A DNA stretch of 50,254 nt. Origin: a virus. The position numbers and the translations under genes are program-made. The DNA lies in IMG/VR virus record IMGVR_UViG_3300037091_000091, positions 1 through 50,254 of that record. The stretch is one strand, 5' to 3'. Below, one piece after another: positions 42,004 to 48,650 of the stretch; positions within the stretch are counted from its first letter, which is position 1, and every line of letters starts with the position of its first letter. Below the pieces are notes generated by a model, which searched no databases, was not told the origin of the DNA, and was given only the letters and a program-made list of their open reading frames with translations.

Positions 42004-42132
42004 ATGAAACACAAAAACAGAACACAGAAAAAATGCTTACGGTGCGGGTGGGTATGGTTTCCGAGGAAAAAGGAAGCTCGCCAATGTCCAAATTGCAAAA
42101 CAGCATATTGGGACAAGGCGAAGACGAATTAG
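42004..42132 (+). CDS. Zinc-ribbon protein (42 aa)
   Basis: A 42-residue basic protein with one complete zinc ribbon: KKCLRCGWVWFPRKKE followed by RQCPNCKTAYWD. ATG 42004 follows AAGGAAG. This ribbon type is widespread as a stand-alone protein or N-terminal domain in phages. It overlaps the HNH gene start by 49 nt. It may bind DNA or the HNH protein. Confidence 0.75.
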   Translation: MKHKNRTQKKCLRCGWVWFPRKKEARQCPNCKTAYWDKAKTN

Positions 42133-42545
42133 GGCCGGAAGATAATAAACCGGAATACGACAAGGCAATTTATGATTGGCGCAGTATTGTTTATCATCCG
42201 GAGGACGACAAAAATCTTACACCATTTTTTATTCGTATGGCAAATCATGTTAAGCATAGAGATAATTATATTTGTCAAAGTTGTAGAAAAAAGTTTAGAA
42301 AATATGATCTTTCGGCGCATCACATTGTTTCAAGAGAAAGGGGAGGAAAAGACATTATGGATAATTTGATCTCCCTTTGCGAACCATGCCACAATGAAAT
42401 AGAACCTCTTAATCTTGAAAAAGCCGACATTATTGATTTTAAATCCGATCAGCTGCCGCCGCCGTCTAAGGTTTTAGTTGCCCAGGGCGGGGATGATTGG
42501 CATAAATGGGTATACGGTGGTTATTCCAGACCAGAAATGGCTTAA
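42084..42545 (+). CDS. HNH endonuclease (153 aa)
   Basis: A 153-residue HNH nuclease. The domain reads RDNYICQSCRKKFRKYDL, SAHHIVSRERGGKDIM, DNLISLCEPCHNEIE, with the central His pair and Asn and with two CxxC knuckles that hold zinc. The N-terminal 50 residues are acidic. ATG 42084 is chosen (AAGGAAG upstream); an earlier in-frame ATG at 42033 would lie entirely over the zinc-ribbon gene. HNH proteins of this type are often homing enzymes or help packaging; its location in the early region away from terminase favours a homing or recombination role. Confidence 0.85.
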   Translation: MSKLQNSILGQGEDELGPEDNKPEYDKAIYDWRSIVYHPEDDKNLTPFFIRMANHVKHRDNYICQSCRKKFRKYDLSAHHIVSRERGGKDIMDNLISLCEPCHNEIEPLNLEKADIIDFKSDQLPPPSKVLVAQGGDDWHKWVYGGYSRPEMA

Positions 42546-42678
42546 AAATGACTTATCTATATAAATCAATGGTTTACAATTGTACCCAAAACAGCATAGC
42601 TACTTTGCTATTCTGGAGCATCGCTTTAAGTGCAGGACGCGCCCGGCATACAGAATTAGGGCATACCAGAGGTATCCT

Positions 42679-42939
42679 ATGACCATCACCACCACACAGC
42701 ACCGCAAACCTGGCCGCCCACCACATTCGCAAAACGGCGCAGTCAAAACCGGCCGGCACTTGTACACAAAGGACGCTCACAGCATGGACAATATCCCGGT
42801 GGCCAAGCGCGGCTATCAAAAATGGCCGCAGGCCAACGATGCGGACAGGTCAGCGCAAAGCGCGGCAATCCTGGCGCGGTATGGCCTGAGTGTGGCTGAT
42901 GTGAAACAGCAGGCAAAAAAGGAAGGGATGGCAAAGTGA
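42679..42939 (+). CDS. Small basic hypothetical protein (86 aa)
   Basis: An 86-residue protein starting at ATG 42679 with GAGG 6 nt upstream. The N-terminal region is rich in His/Arg/Pro (TQHRKPGRPPHSQNGAVK), like an AT-hook-type DNA-binding tail, and the C-terminal helix is AILARYGLSVADVKQQAKKE. A longer frame starting at 42580 lacks a ribosome site. The 130 bp before it hold nothing I recognise. Confidence 0.55.
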   Translation: MTITTTQHRKPGRPPHSQNGAVKTGRHLYTKDAHSMDNIPVAKRGYQKWPQANDADRSAQSAAILARYGLSVADVKQQAKKEGMAK

Positions 42940-43883
42940 AAACGTATAAAGGCTTCGACAAAGATTTAAAATGTAATGGCTTTCCGTTTGAGGTTGGCAA
43001 AGAATATCAGGAAACCGATATTAAACTTTGTAAGAAAGGTTTTCATTCTTGCAAAAATCCGCTTGATGTTTTAAAATATTATGGGCCTGCCGGAAATAGG
43101 TTTTGTGAGGTTGAAAGCGATGGCAAAATCATAGAGGCAACAGACGATACTAAAATATGTGCTGAAAAAATAAAAATAGAAACGGAAATTAACCTAAAAT
43201 CAATTATTGATTTAGGTATTAAGTTTCTTTTTGAAAAAATAAAAATATCAAAACTCGGATATTACAGCCATGCAGCCACGTCAGGAAAATACAGCCCTGC
43301 AGCCACGTCAGGAGATTCAAGCCATGCAGCCACGTCAGGAGATTCAAGCCATGCAGCCACGTCAGGATATTCAAGCCATGCAGCCACGTCAGGAAATTAC
43401 AGCCCTGCAGCCACGTCAGGAAAATACAGCCCTGCAGCCACGTCAGGATATTACAGCCATGCAGCCACGTCAGGATATTACAGCCATGCAGCCACGTCAG
43501 GAGATTCAAGCCATGCAGCCACGTCAGGATATTACAGCCATGCAGCCACGTCAGGAGATTACAGCCATGCAGCCACGTCAGGAAATTACAGCCCTGCAGC
43601 CACGTCAGGAGATTCAAGCCATGCAGCCACGTCAGGATATTACAGCCCTGCAGCCACGTCAGGATATTACAGCCATGCAGCCACGTCAGGAAAAAATTCG
43701 ATTGCAGTAGCAATTGGAAAAAATTCAAAAGCAAAATCAACAACCGGCAACTGGATTGTATGTTCTGAATATGATTCTGACGGAAACGTCAAAACCGTAA
43801 AGACAGTAAAAGTCGATGGAAAGAAAATTAAAGCAGATACATGGTACACGCTAAAAAATGGTAAATTTACGAGGGTAAAATGA
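42936..43883 (+). CDS. Protein with 16 tandem 9-residue repeats
   Basis: A 315-residue protein beginning at GTG 42936. Residues 1-108 form an N-terminal domain (TYKGFDKDLKCNGFPFEVGK, KKGFHSCKNPLDVLKYY) of a type that I associate with DUF7666-like phage proteins. Residues 109-252 are 16 repeats of nine residues with the pattern (Y/D/N/K)(Y/S)S(H/P)AATSG. The C-terminal 60 residues start KNSIAVAIGKNSKAKSTTG, a YadA-head-like motif, and end in a beta hairpin. The repeats would form a beta-helix or beta-roll. Function unknown. It is coupled to the previous gene (GTGA overlap). Confidence 0.8.
   Translation: MKTYKGFDKDLKCNGFPFEVGKEYQETDIKLCKKGFHSCKNPLDVLKYYGPAGNRFCEVESDGKIIEATDDTKICAEKIKIETEINLKSIIDLGIKFLFEKIKISKLGYYSHAATSGKYSPAATSGDSSHAATSGDSSHAATSGYSSHAATSGNYSPAATSGKYSPAATSGYYSHAATSGYYSHAATSGDSSHAATSGYYSHAATSGDYSHAATSGNYSPAATSGDSSHAATSGYYSPAATSGYYSHAATSGKNSIAVAIGKNSKAKSTTGNWIVCSEYDSDGNVKTVKTVKVDGKKIKADTWYTLKNGKFTRVK
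43260..43691 (+). repeat. 27-bp tandem repeat array (16 units)
   Basis: Sixteen 27-bp units with GCAGCCACGTCAGGA almost constant and a variable start. Copy number may change by slippage or recombination in units of nine codons without breaking the frame. Because the unit length is a multiple of three and lacks stops, other frames over the array are open too; they are not genes. Confidence 0.95.
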
Positions 43884-43984
43884 ATTACTACCCCGATCCG
43901 CCCGACAAGCACAAACTGCTCCTGGCCGCACTGTTTTTTGCCCTGGTAGCCGTAGCGCTGATAATCCGGTATTGTGGAGGATAA
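43880..43984 (+). CDS. Small membrane protein (34 aa)
   Basis: A 34-residue protein with one membrane helix (LLLAALFFALVAVALII), a Pro/Asp/His-rich N-terminus and a short Cys-Gly-Gly end. GAGGG lies 4 nt before its ATG, and both ends touch neighbouring genes (ATGA at 43880; the next ATG starts at 43985). Small single-helix early proteins are common in phages; function unknown. Confidence 0.65.
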   Translation: MNYYPDPPDKHKLLLAALFFALVAVALIIRYCGG

Positions 43985-44218
43985 ATGAAATTTGTTGACC
44001 TCAAACAGCAGCAGGTGGAACGCATCCTAGCGCACCGGCACAAGCAACAGCCACAGTTTGAGCGTTTGCATATTAAATGTTCCTGGTGCGGACGTACTAA
44101 GGTGCGCGGGGTGTTTATGTACGTGCCTGCCGCGAAAGATGACAAGCCGGTCAGCCACGGAATTTGCAAAACCTGTCTCGATAAAATAATAATCAAACAT
44201 AACAAGGAGGTATCGTGA
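43985..44218 (+). CDS. Small zinc-finger protein (77 aa)
   Basis: A 77-residue protein with CSWCGRTKVRG and GICKTCLDKI, two CxxC knuckles for one zinc. The N-terminus is a helix (LKQQQVERILAHRHKQQ). It follows the membrane protein gene with no gap and has GGAGG 4 nt before the ATG. The arrangement resembles small phage regulators, but the partner is unknown. Confidence 0.7.
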   Translation: MKFVDLKQQQVERILAHRHKQQPQFERLHIKCSWCGRTKVRGVFMYVPAAKDDKPVSHGICKTCLDKIIIKHNKEVS

Positions 44219-44421
44219 GTATTTCAGTAGATGTCCGAAAGTACGCAGCATTACAAAAAAAGGAAGATAAATTGCGCACCCGTGCCGCTGCCGTGAATGT
44301 GGAAAGATCCGACCTTAGCGCCATGTACAATGCCGTAGGTGAAGGGGCATTGAAATTATTTGAAGATGCCCTGGCGGAATATTACGCACGACAGGAACGG
44401 GCAAAGAGTGAGGCGGCATAG
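44215..44421 (+). CDS. Small helical hypothetical protein (68 aa)
   Basis: A 68-residue highly helical protein starting at GTG 44215 after an AAGGAGG site; its start overlaps the previous stop by 4 nt. Charged residues alternate with Ala and Leu (YAALQKKEDKLRTRAAAVN, LKLFEDALAEYYARQERA), suggesting a coiled-coil. No family recognised. Confidence 0.65.
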   Translation: MSISVDVRKYAALQKKEDKLRTRAAAVNVERSDLSAMYNAVGEGALKLFEDALAEYYARQERAKSEAA

Positions 44422-44422
44422 A

Positions 44423-44608
44423 ATGGAAAAAGTCTATTCCATCAAATCATTGCCGGACCTATTCCGCACCATGAACCGCGCATTTTCCGCGCCGGTGCCT
44501 GATGGCAAGAGCTGCATGGAAATAATAGACGACGCAATCAAGGCGCAGGCTGACGCGCAGGCGCGGGTTGTGGCAGAGGCGAGGGAACTGACGCATGAAA
44601 ATGATTAA
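44423..44608 (+). CDS. Small helical hypothetical protein (61 aa)
   Basis: A 61-residue protein starting at ATG 44423, one base after the previous stop and with GAGGCGG upstream. It has a helical body (LPDLFRTMNRAFSAPV) and an Ala/Gln/Arg-rich C-terminal helix. A longer frame from 44360 has no ribosome site. Overlaps the next start by 14 nt. No family recognised. Confidence 0.6.
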   Translation: MEKVYSIKSLPDLFRTMNRAFSAPVPDGKSCMEIIDDAIKAQADAQARVVAEARELTHEND

Positions 44609-44768
44609 CCCACCTCGTTATTTTATCTATGATGGGCGGTATCGTTTTGACGAAGAAAGTGCTCTTGTAATGGATATGGAAAACAGCCTAGACGAGGCGC
44701 GACGGATGGCTCCCGAATATGGCGATGCCGTTATAGTGGATTCAAAAACAGGAGAAATAGTTGAATGA
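44595..44768 (+). CDS. Small hypothetical protein (57 aa)
   Basis: A 57-residue acidic protein (MKMINPPRYFIYDGRYRFDE, ending SKTGEIVE) preceded by GAGGGAA. The last four bases overlap the start of the next gene (ATGA). The pattern YFIYDGRYRFDEE and EAYGDAVIVD-like end look like a small beta-alpha phage protein of a type often seen in early operons. Function unknown. Confidence 0.6.
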   Translation: MKMINPPRYFIYDGRYRFDEESALVMDMENSLDEARRMAPEYGDAVIVDSKTGEIVE

Positions 44769-44962
44769 AAACCGAGAGTCAACAATATGAACGCCTCGAT
44801 GCAATTATCAATAAGCGTACCGAGCGCGGCATTGAGGAAAATGACCCACTGGCGGATGCACTGGAACGGGAACTGAGGGGAGAAGAATCCTGCCCAGAAT
44901 GTGGCGCAATGGTTGAATCCGGCGTATGTCAGGCGGCAAACTGTAAATCGAGGTTATTGTGA
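44765..44962 (+). CDS. Small zinc-ribbon protein (65 aa)
   Basis: A 65-residue protein: helical charged N-terminus (QQYERLDAIINKRTERGIEE) and a C-terminal zinc ribbon (SCPECGAMVESG, VCQAANCKS). Coupled to its predecessor through ATGA. It may bind DNA or a host protein; nothing more specific can be seen. Confidence 0.65.
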   Translation: MKTESQQYERLDAIINKRTERGIEENDPLADALERELRGEESCPECGAMVESGVCQAANCKSRLL

Positions 44963-44965
44963 ACA

Positions 44966-45085
44966 ATGGGTAGACCTCCTAAAAAATTAGATTTTTTTGT
45001 GAATAAAGATGGGTGTTTTGTTTGCACAAGCCACCACAGTAAATATCCCCTGCGACTAAAGTCGCGGGGCTTTAAACTTGATTAG
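44966..45085 (+). pseudogene. HNH endonuclease N-terminal fragment cut by an insertion
   Basis: A 39-codon frame starts MGRPPKKLDFFVNKDGCFVC and continues TSHHSKYP, the start of an HNH homing endonuclease (...GCxxCTSHxxxxxGYP...). The frame then enters the palindrome at 45047 and ends at TAG 45085. All of the HNH catalytic part is missing, and no continuation is found after the element. It is a truncated relict. Confidence 0.6.
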
Positions 45086-45297
45086 GAACCTTATGTTCTT
45101 TAACCGATTTTTCAGCGCAATTTACGGTACGCCCTTGAAAACATGCAATATCAGGTTTGCCTTGTTTTCTCAGAAGATGCCTGATTCATCTGGTTTTAAT
45201 ATATACTTTTTAATTGAGAAAATCAACACTTATTTTAAGAGAGGGGCGGCAATTCCTCCACAATGGCTAAAGCCATGTGGTATCCTTGCCGTTTAAT
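45047..45297 (+). mobile_element. MITE-like element with palindromic ends
   Basis: A 250-bp non-coding stretch bounded by two bulged hairpins: CCCC-T-GCGACT AA AGTCGC-GGGG (45047-45069) and CCAC-A-ATGGCT AA AGCCAT-GTGG (45258-45280). The interior has no recognisable ORF of family origin; it includes a possible minus-strand promoter. It looks like an internally deleted IS200/IS605 relative. It interrupts the HNH fragment on its left and ends 2 bases before the next ATG on its right. Confidence 0.6.
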
Positions 45298-45299
45298 TT

Positions 45300-45791
45300 A
45301 TGAACATTTCTCTTTTCAGTATTGACGCGGCATATCAATTGGCGCAGGACAGGGCCGAGGAATATGCCGCCGAGCACAACGGAGAGATTTTACCGGAGTT
45401 TGACACGGAATTAACCGCGCTCGAAATGGACAGAGACAAGAAAATAGACTGCACAATCCGGTACTATAAAAACCAACTTGCCCTTGCCGATATGATAGAG
45501 GCGGAGCTGGACGCGCTCAAATCCCGTATCAAAGTCCACCGCAACAATGCGGAGCGAAACAAAAATTATCTTGGCTACATCATACAGCCAGGTCAAAAGC
45601 TGGAATACGGGTGCGGCAAAATATCATGGCGCAAATCCGAGCGCGTGGAGGTACAGGACATTAACGCCCTGCCGGAAAGTTTCGTCAAGGTGGAGCGGTC
45701 TGCCATGCTCACCGAAATTAAGGCCGCACTCAAGCAGGGTATAATTTTACCGGCGCGTATTGTGGAAATGCAAAATATTCAGGTGAAATAA
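45300..45791 (+). CDS. Gp157-like protein (163 aa)
   Basis: A 163-residue coiled-coil protein with the layout of phage Gp157 family members: N-terminal helices (LTALEMDRDKKIDCTIRYYK, MIEAELDALKSRIKVHRNNA), a beta stretch (GQKLEYGCGKISWRKSERVE), NALPESFVKVERSAMLTEIK, and a C-terminal KAALKQGIILPARIVE. Gp157 proteins are linked with phage replication and recombination genes and with resistance to superinfection. The ATG follows the MITE-like element directly, with no ribosome site, so the insertion may have cut its normal leader; initiation could be inefficient. Confidence 0.78.
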   Translation: MNISLFSIDAAYQLAQDRAEEYAAEHNGEILPEFDTELTALEMDRDKKIDCTIRYYKNQLALADMIEAELDALKSRIKVHRNNAERNKNYLGYIIQPGQKLEYGCGKISWRKSERVEVQDINALPESFVKVERSAMLTEIKAALKQGIILPARIVEMQNIQVK

Positions 45792-45805
45792 ACTTTAAAA
45801 TAAAT

Positions 45806-45834
45806 TTGACACGGACAAAAAAAATGCTTATATT
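45806..45834 (+). promoter_or_regulatory. Rightward sigma-70 promoter
   Basis: TTGACA, 17-bp spacer, TATATT, near consensus, starting TTGACACGG like the promoter at 36731. The transcript would start about 45841 and run through a long untranslated structured region before the gene at 46114. Confidence 0.8.
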
Positions 45835-45840
45835 TAACAT

Positions 45841-46113
45841 TGTCGGACATCCTCGGTTTTACTGCATGAGTGATAGCATGCGGAATTGGAAAGCCCTTTT
45901 CGCTCACCTCTTCCTCGCCTGTCTATCACCAGGCAGGATAGAGAAACAGATAAGCGGAGAGGGCTTTTCTATTTCCCGGCAACCCCCGAAGAGTAAAGGT
46001 GGGGAGTATCTTTTTTCCTTGTAGGCTTTTTTCTTTTCTTTCTTTTTGTTCATCGGACTTGTTTTTCTTTCTTTTCATTTTTAAACGTGGTTAACTTTAA
46101 CAGGAGGTACAAA
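45841..46113 (+). ncRNA. Long structured leader or small RNA
   Basis: A 270-nt stretch without a supported gene (a 72-codon frame lacks a ribosome site and runs over the structures). A 17-bp stem, GGAAAGCCCTTTTCGCT with AGCGGAGAGGGCTTTTC (45888-45904 / 45953-45969, a few G-U pairs), encloses two competing hairpins (GCCTG/CAGGC and TCTATC/GATAGA). A GC-rich element with CCCC and GGGG arms then precedes TCTTTTTTCC, a possible terminator. It shares blocks TAGCATGC, GGAATT, GCCTGTC, CAGGCAGG and ATTTCCC with the leader at 36766. Confidence 0.6.
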
Positions 46114-46536
46114 ATGAATCTTTCCGATCTCAAGACAAGTAACTTTTTACGCAAGGAAGATGTTGGCGTTGGTTGTCTGGTAACAATTTCTGCATTGACA
46201 CAGGAAAATGTGGCACAGCAGGGAGCTGAGCCGGATATGAAAACGGCTCTTCACTTTTCGGAACTGGACAAGCCGCTGGTGTTAAACATCACGAACGGAC
46301 AGATTATCGCCCGCATCACCGGTTTCGATGACAACATTGAAACAAACTGGATAGGTACAAAGATTGTGCTCTACCATGACCCGAATGTATCCTATGCCGG
46401 AAAACTTGTCGGTGGCATCCGTGTACGCGCCCCGAAAGCTGGAAGCGTCCCGGATAAGGTTTTGCCGCTGAAACAGCCAAATCCTTATCCTTTAGCCGGG
46501 AGACAGCCGGGTGAAGATTCCAGTTTGCCATTTTAA
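46114..46536 (+). CDS. Conserved phage protein with SSB-like C-terminal tip (140 aa)
   Basis: A 140-residue protein starting at ATG 46114 after a strong GGAGG. The N-terminal part (LSDLKTSNFLRKEDVGVGCL, PLVLNITNGQIIARITG) and WIGTKIVLYHDPNVSYAGKL followed by VGGIRVRAPK are conserved in a phage family of unknown function. The C-terminus is Gly/Pro/Asp-rich and ends EDSSLPF, like the acidic tip of single-stranded-DNA-binding proteins (DDIPF). It may be a phage SSB substitute or recruit host replication proteins; this is inference from the tip. Confidence 0.75.
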   Translation: MNLSDLKTSNFLRKEDVGVGCLVTISALTQENVAQQGAEPDMKTALHFSELDKPLVLNITNGQIIARITGFDDNIETNWIGTKIVLYHDPNVSYAGKLVGGIRVRAPKAGSVPDKVLPLKQPNPYPLAGRQPGEDSSLPF

Positions 46537-46561
46537 TTAAAATATTGCTTCCTTTCTAATT

Positions 46562-46984
46562 ATGAAAGATAAATTTGTCCCAAAATTTCTTGGTAAAAAA
46601 ATAGACGGTAAGTTTCATTTTGATAGAGGGGAACAAAACCGTTATAATGCTTATCTGTATGGGATAAGAGAAGGCTCGGAAATGTTCCTGGCAATGGGAC
46701 ACAAAAACAAGGGAACCGTTAGAAGCCTTCAACAGAACAGATATTATTTCGGAGTGGTGGTAGAGTTGTTATCAGCGCATACCGGGTACACGCCGGAAGA
46801 AATGCACGAGGCGCTGAAAATAAAATTTCTCCTTGTGAAACGACAAGGCTTACCGGATACGGTTATGAGTACGGCGCGGTTAACGAAAGATCAATTTTGT
46901 GAATACATCGAAAAAATACAACGGTGGGCAGCAACAGAAATGGGATGCGTTATACCAGATCCGGAAAGCGTGATGATAGTATGA
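46562..46984 (+). CDS. NinB-like recombination protein (140 aa)
   Basis: A 140-residue protein: a basic N-terminus, then RSLQQNRYYFGVVVELLSAH, GYTPEEMHEALKIKFL, and ARLTKDQFCEYIEKIQRWAA followed by TEMGCVIPDPE. This order and the SLQQNRYY motif are those of NinB/Orf-like phage recombination mediators that bind single-stranded DNA. The ATG lacks a clear ribosome site, so it may be translated through coupling to the previous gene. The neighbours (SSB-like tip protein, PD-(D/E)XK-type nuclease) suit a recombination module. Confidence 0.72.
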   Translation: MKDKFVPKFLGKKIDGKFHFDRGEQNRYNAYLYGIREGSEMFLAMGHKNKGTVRSLQQNRYYFGVVVELLSAHTGYTPEEMHEALKIKFLLVKRQGLPDTVMSTARLTKDQFCEYIEKIQRWAATEMGCVIPDPESVMIV

Positions 46985-47015
46985 CAGGCGCAACCTTCAA
47001 CCAGCGGCGGGCAAG

Positions 47016-47159
47016 ATGAAAATTATACTACACTATCCCAAAGACTTCCCGAAAGCGGCCAAGCCAACCATCACGGAGTGGCTACAGGAACAGGTTGACA
47101 ACAAGCGCGGGCAATCGCCGTTAAAATATGTGGAGAAAATTGAGGTGGTGGAGGAATGA
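47016..47159 (+). CDS. Small hypothetical protein (47 aa)
   Basis: A 47-residue protein: a helical start (KIILHYPKDFPKAAKPTITE) and a C-terminal KYVEKIEVVEE strand. GGCGGG precedes the ATG. The last four bases overlap the next gene (ATGA). No family recognised; probably part of the recombination module. Confidence 0.6.
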   Translation: MKIILHYPKDFPKAAKPTITEWLQEQVDNKRGQSPLKYVEKIEVVEE

Positions 47160-47443
47160 AAAGCTACGCCTTCTCACGCAAAGACGAAAACCACACAGCT
47201 ATCGTACACTGCCTGCAAAAATTGGGGGCAACAGTGTTTGATTTATCCGCACTCGGTGAAAGCGCCCCTGATATTGCAATAGGATTTCGCGACGTTACGT
47301 ATCTAGCGGAGATCAAGAGCGGCAAGAAAAAGCTTCGGCCTGGACAACTGGCGCTGAAGATTTGGTGGAGAGGCTCAAAAATTTACACCTTACGGGATGA
47401 GTTAGATTGTATGTCGCTATTGTTTAACAAGGGGAAACCATGA
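47156..47443 (+). CDS. PD-(D/E)XK-type nuclease (VRR-NUC-like, 95 aa)
   Basis: A 95-residue single-domain nuclease. The catalytic array can be read as E/N near residues 11-12 (KDENHTAIVHCLQ), SAPDIAIGF (catalytic D) and AEIKSGKKKLRPGQ (E-x-K), the PD-(D/E)XK pattern, in the order used by VRR-NUC and Holliday-junction-resolvase-like proteins. Domain size and short form match many phage members. It could process branched DNA during replication or recombination. Confidence 0.8.
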   Translation: MKSYAFSRKDENHTAIVHCLQKLGATVFDLSALGESAPDIAIGFRDVTYLAEIKSGKKKLRPGQLALKIWWRGSKIYTLRDELDCMSLLFNKGKP

Positions 47444-47664
47444 ATCCACAATCTGAAATACTTGCCCACTACCTGCGCGGTGAATCTCTTACAGTATTAG
47501 AGGCGTTGCGGTTATACCACTCTACTGAGTTACGCAGGATCAACAGCCGCATCAACGCCGAGCTGCTTCCAGAGGGCAAAATGATTGTCGGTGAGTTTGA
47601 ACCGGGTCAGAACTACAAACGGTATTGGCTAGTAAAAACCACGCAGATAAGGATGGTAATATGA
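47440..47664 (+). CDS. Small HTH protein (74 aa)
   Basis: A 74-residue protein with a helix-turn-helix unit (ILAHYLRGESLTVLEALRLY, HSTELRRINSRINAELL) like the small HTH proteins common in phages that control part selection (HTH_55-like). The C-terminal beta part (MIVGEFEPGQNYKRYWLV) may be a wing. Overlaps both neighbours by 4 nt (ATGA). Could be a DNA-binding regulator; whether it recognises the box at 26016 and 36623 is unknown. Confidence 0.7.
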   Translation: MNPQSEILAHYLRGESLTVLEALRLYHSTELRRINSRINAELLPEGKMIVGEFEPGQNYKRYWLVKTTQIRMVI

Positions 47665-47963
47665 AAATAAACCTTGCTGGTACAAATAAATTTATTTCTA
47701 TCCGGTGCTACCGTAAATTTAAAATGTACGGTCATTGGTGGGGAATACACGGGCAACTTTATATAAATGAAAAAGGAAAAACAGTTGCATCAAAACAAAA
47801 CTATTTATGCTCATGCTATACGGGCGGGGCTTATGTCGGAGGTGTTTGCGAACTTTCTGTTGCTGCAACATTTAAGCTAGCAAAACAATTTCTAATAAAA
47901 AAAGGCAAAAACGAGACCATAAAAGCGATAACGCATATATTAAAAAAACAGAAAACGTTGTAA
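47661..47963 (+). CDS. Hypothetical early protein (100 aa)
   Basis: A 100-residue protein starting at ATG 47661 with AAGGATGG upstream, chosen over 47625. It has a beta-strand start with aromatic residues (FKMYGHWWGIHGQLYI), a CSCYTGGAYVGG segment and a basic helical C-terminus (FKLAKQFLIKKGKN). No family recognised. Overlaps the HTH gene by 4 nt. Confidence 0.65.
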   Translation: MKINLAGTNKFISIRCYRKFKMYGHWWGIHGQLYINEKGKTVASKQNYLCSCYTGGAYVGGVCELSVAATFKLAKQFLIKKGKNETIKAITHILKKQKTL

Positions 47964-47967
47964 CAAT

Positions 47968-47990
47968 CCACTGCGGCTAAAGCCGTGTGG
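47968..47990 (+). repeat. IS200/IS605-like bulged hairpin (copy f)
   Basis: CCAC-TG-CGGCT AA AGCCG-T-GTGG followed by TTTCCCTGCCGTCTAAGC. The copy at 45258 is followed by TATCCTTGCCGTTTAA, and the one at 41623 by ATTCCTGGAAACTAA, so the three share the flank as well as the hairpin. All stand just before a gene start. Confidence 0.65.
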
Positions 47991-48009
47991 TTTCCCTGCC
48001 GTCTAAGCT

Positions 48010-48234
48010 ATGATTTCCGAACCTACCATCCACGCCTTTCTTGACCGACACGGCCATATTGACAAATGTAAAAAGTGCGGCATGGTTGTGTGGTGCATAT
48101 TTGATAAAAAAGCACAACCGCGCCTATATACAAGTGATTTGGTAGAGCATAACCATGTGGAATCTACAACGCCCAAGGTTAAAAAGTTGATTGAGACTGA
48201 GCGGCGTAGTCCTGGAGGATCAGGTACATGGTAA
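48010..48234 (+). CDS. Small zinc-binding-like protein (74 aa)
   Basis: A 74-residue protein with DKCKKCGMVVWCIF as a partial zinc knuckle and a HxH (VEHNHVE) that could complete the site. Its ATG follows the palindrome at 47968 and lacks a good ribosome site. Function unknown. Confidence 0.5.
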   Translation: MISEPTIHAFLDRHGHIDKCKKCGMVVWCIFDKKAQPRLYTSDLVEHNHVESTTPKVKKLIETERRSPGGSGTW

Positions 48235-48353
48235 AACCGAACTACAACATTGACCGCATCGCCTGGACGCTCATGTTTTGGGCGATAGTCATACTGCTGC
48301 CAGTGGCGGGTGTACTGCTGGCGGGTTGTTGGGTGCTGGGCGCGAGGCCGTAA
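48228..48353 (+). CDS. Small membrane protein (41 aa)
   Basis: A 41-residue protein with one membrane helix (LMFWAIVILLPVAGVLLAGC). GGAGG is 9 nt upstream of the ATG. It overlaps the previous gene by 7 nt. Small membrane early proteins are common; a role in host takeover or exclusion is possible. No family recognised. Confidence 0.6.
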   Translation: MVKPNYNIDRIAWTLMFWAIVILLPVAGVLLAGCWVLGARP

Positions 48354-48417
48354 AAATAAATAAAATAAATTAGGTTTTTATTATTATTAGTATTATATTT
48401 ATATATAGGTAATTAAA

Positions 48418-48627
48418 ATGGTAAAACAATCAAAAGCATACGATGCGATGACATTAGTGACTGTGCTAATGTCGTTGGAATTTTCCAAGGTATGCCGATT
48501 ACATTCCGTAAAATATCCTAACTGCAAAAGGAAAAGCGGATCGGCAGGACATTTTTTAAAAGAAGCAGCAAAGGAAAAATTGATAAAATTAGGTCTTTCC
48601 GAAAGATACGTAAAATCATTGAGATAG
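48418..48627 (+). CDS. Small basic hypothetical protein (69 aa)
   Basis: A 69-residue basic, helical protein (MVKQSKAYDAMTLVTVLMSL, ending GLSERYVKSLR) with a weak TAGG site before its ATG. The 60 bp upstream are very A/T-rich (TATATTTATATATAGG), so a promoter there is possible. No family recognised. Confidence 0.55.
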   Translation: MVKQSKAYDAMTLVTVLMSLEFSKVCRLHSVKYPNCKRKSGSAGHFLKEAAKEKLIKLGLSERYVKSLR

Positions 48628-48650
48628 TTATATATAGATCATCTAATAGC

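Noticed and set aside
43219-43743. Long open frames on the other frames and strand over the 27-bp array
   Set aside because: The unit length is a multiple of three and lacks stop codons, so all frames are open; only the GTG-start frame has flanking domains.
45806-46024. 72-codon frame after the 45806 promoter
   Set aside because: It begins within the promoter region, has no ribosome site, and lies over the strong 17-bp stem.
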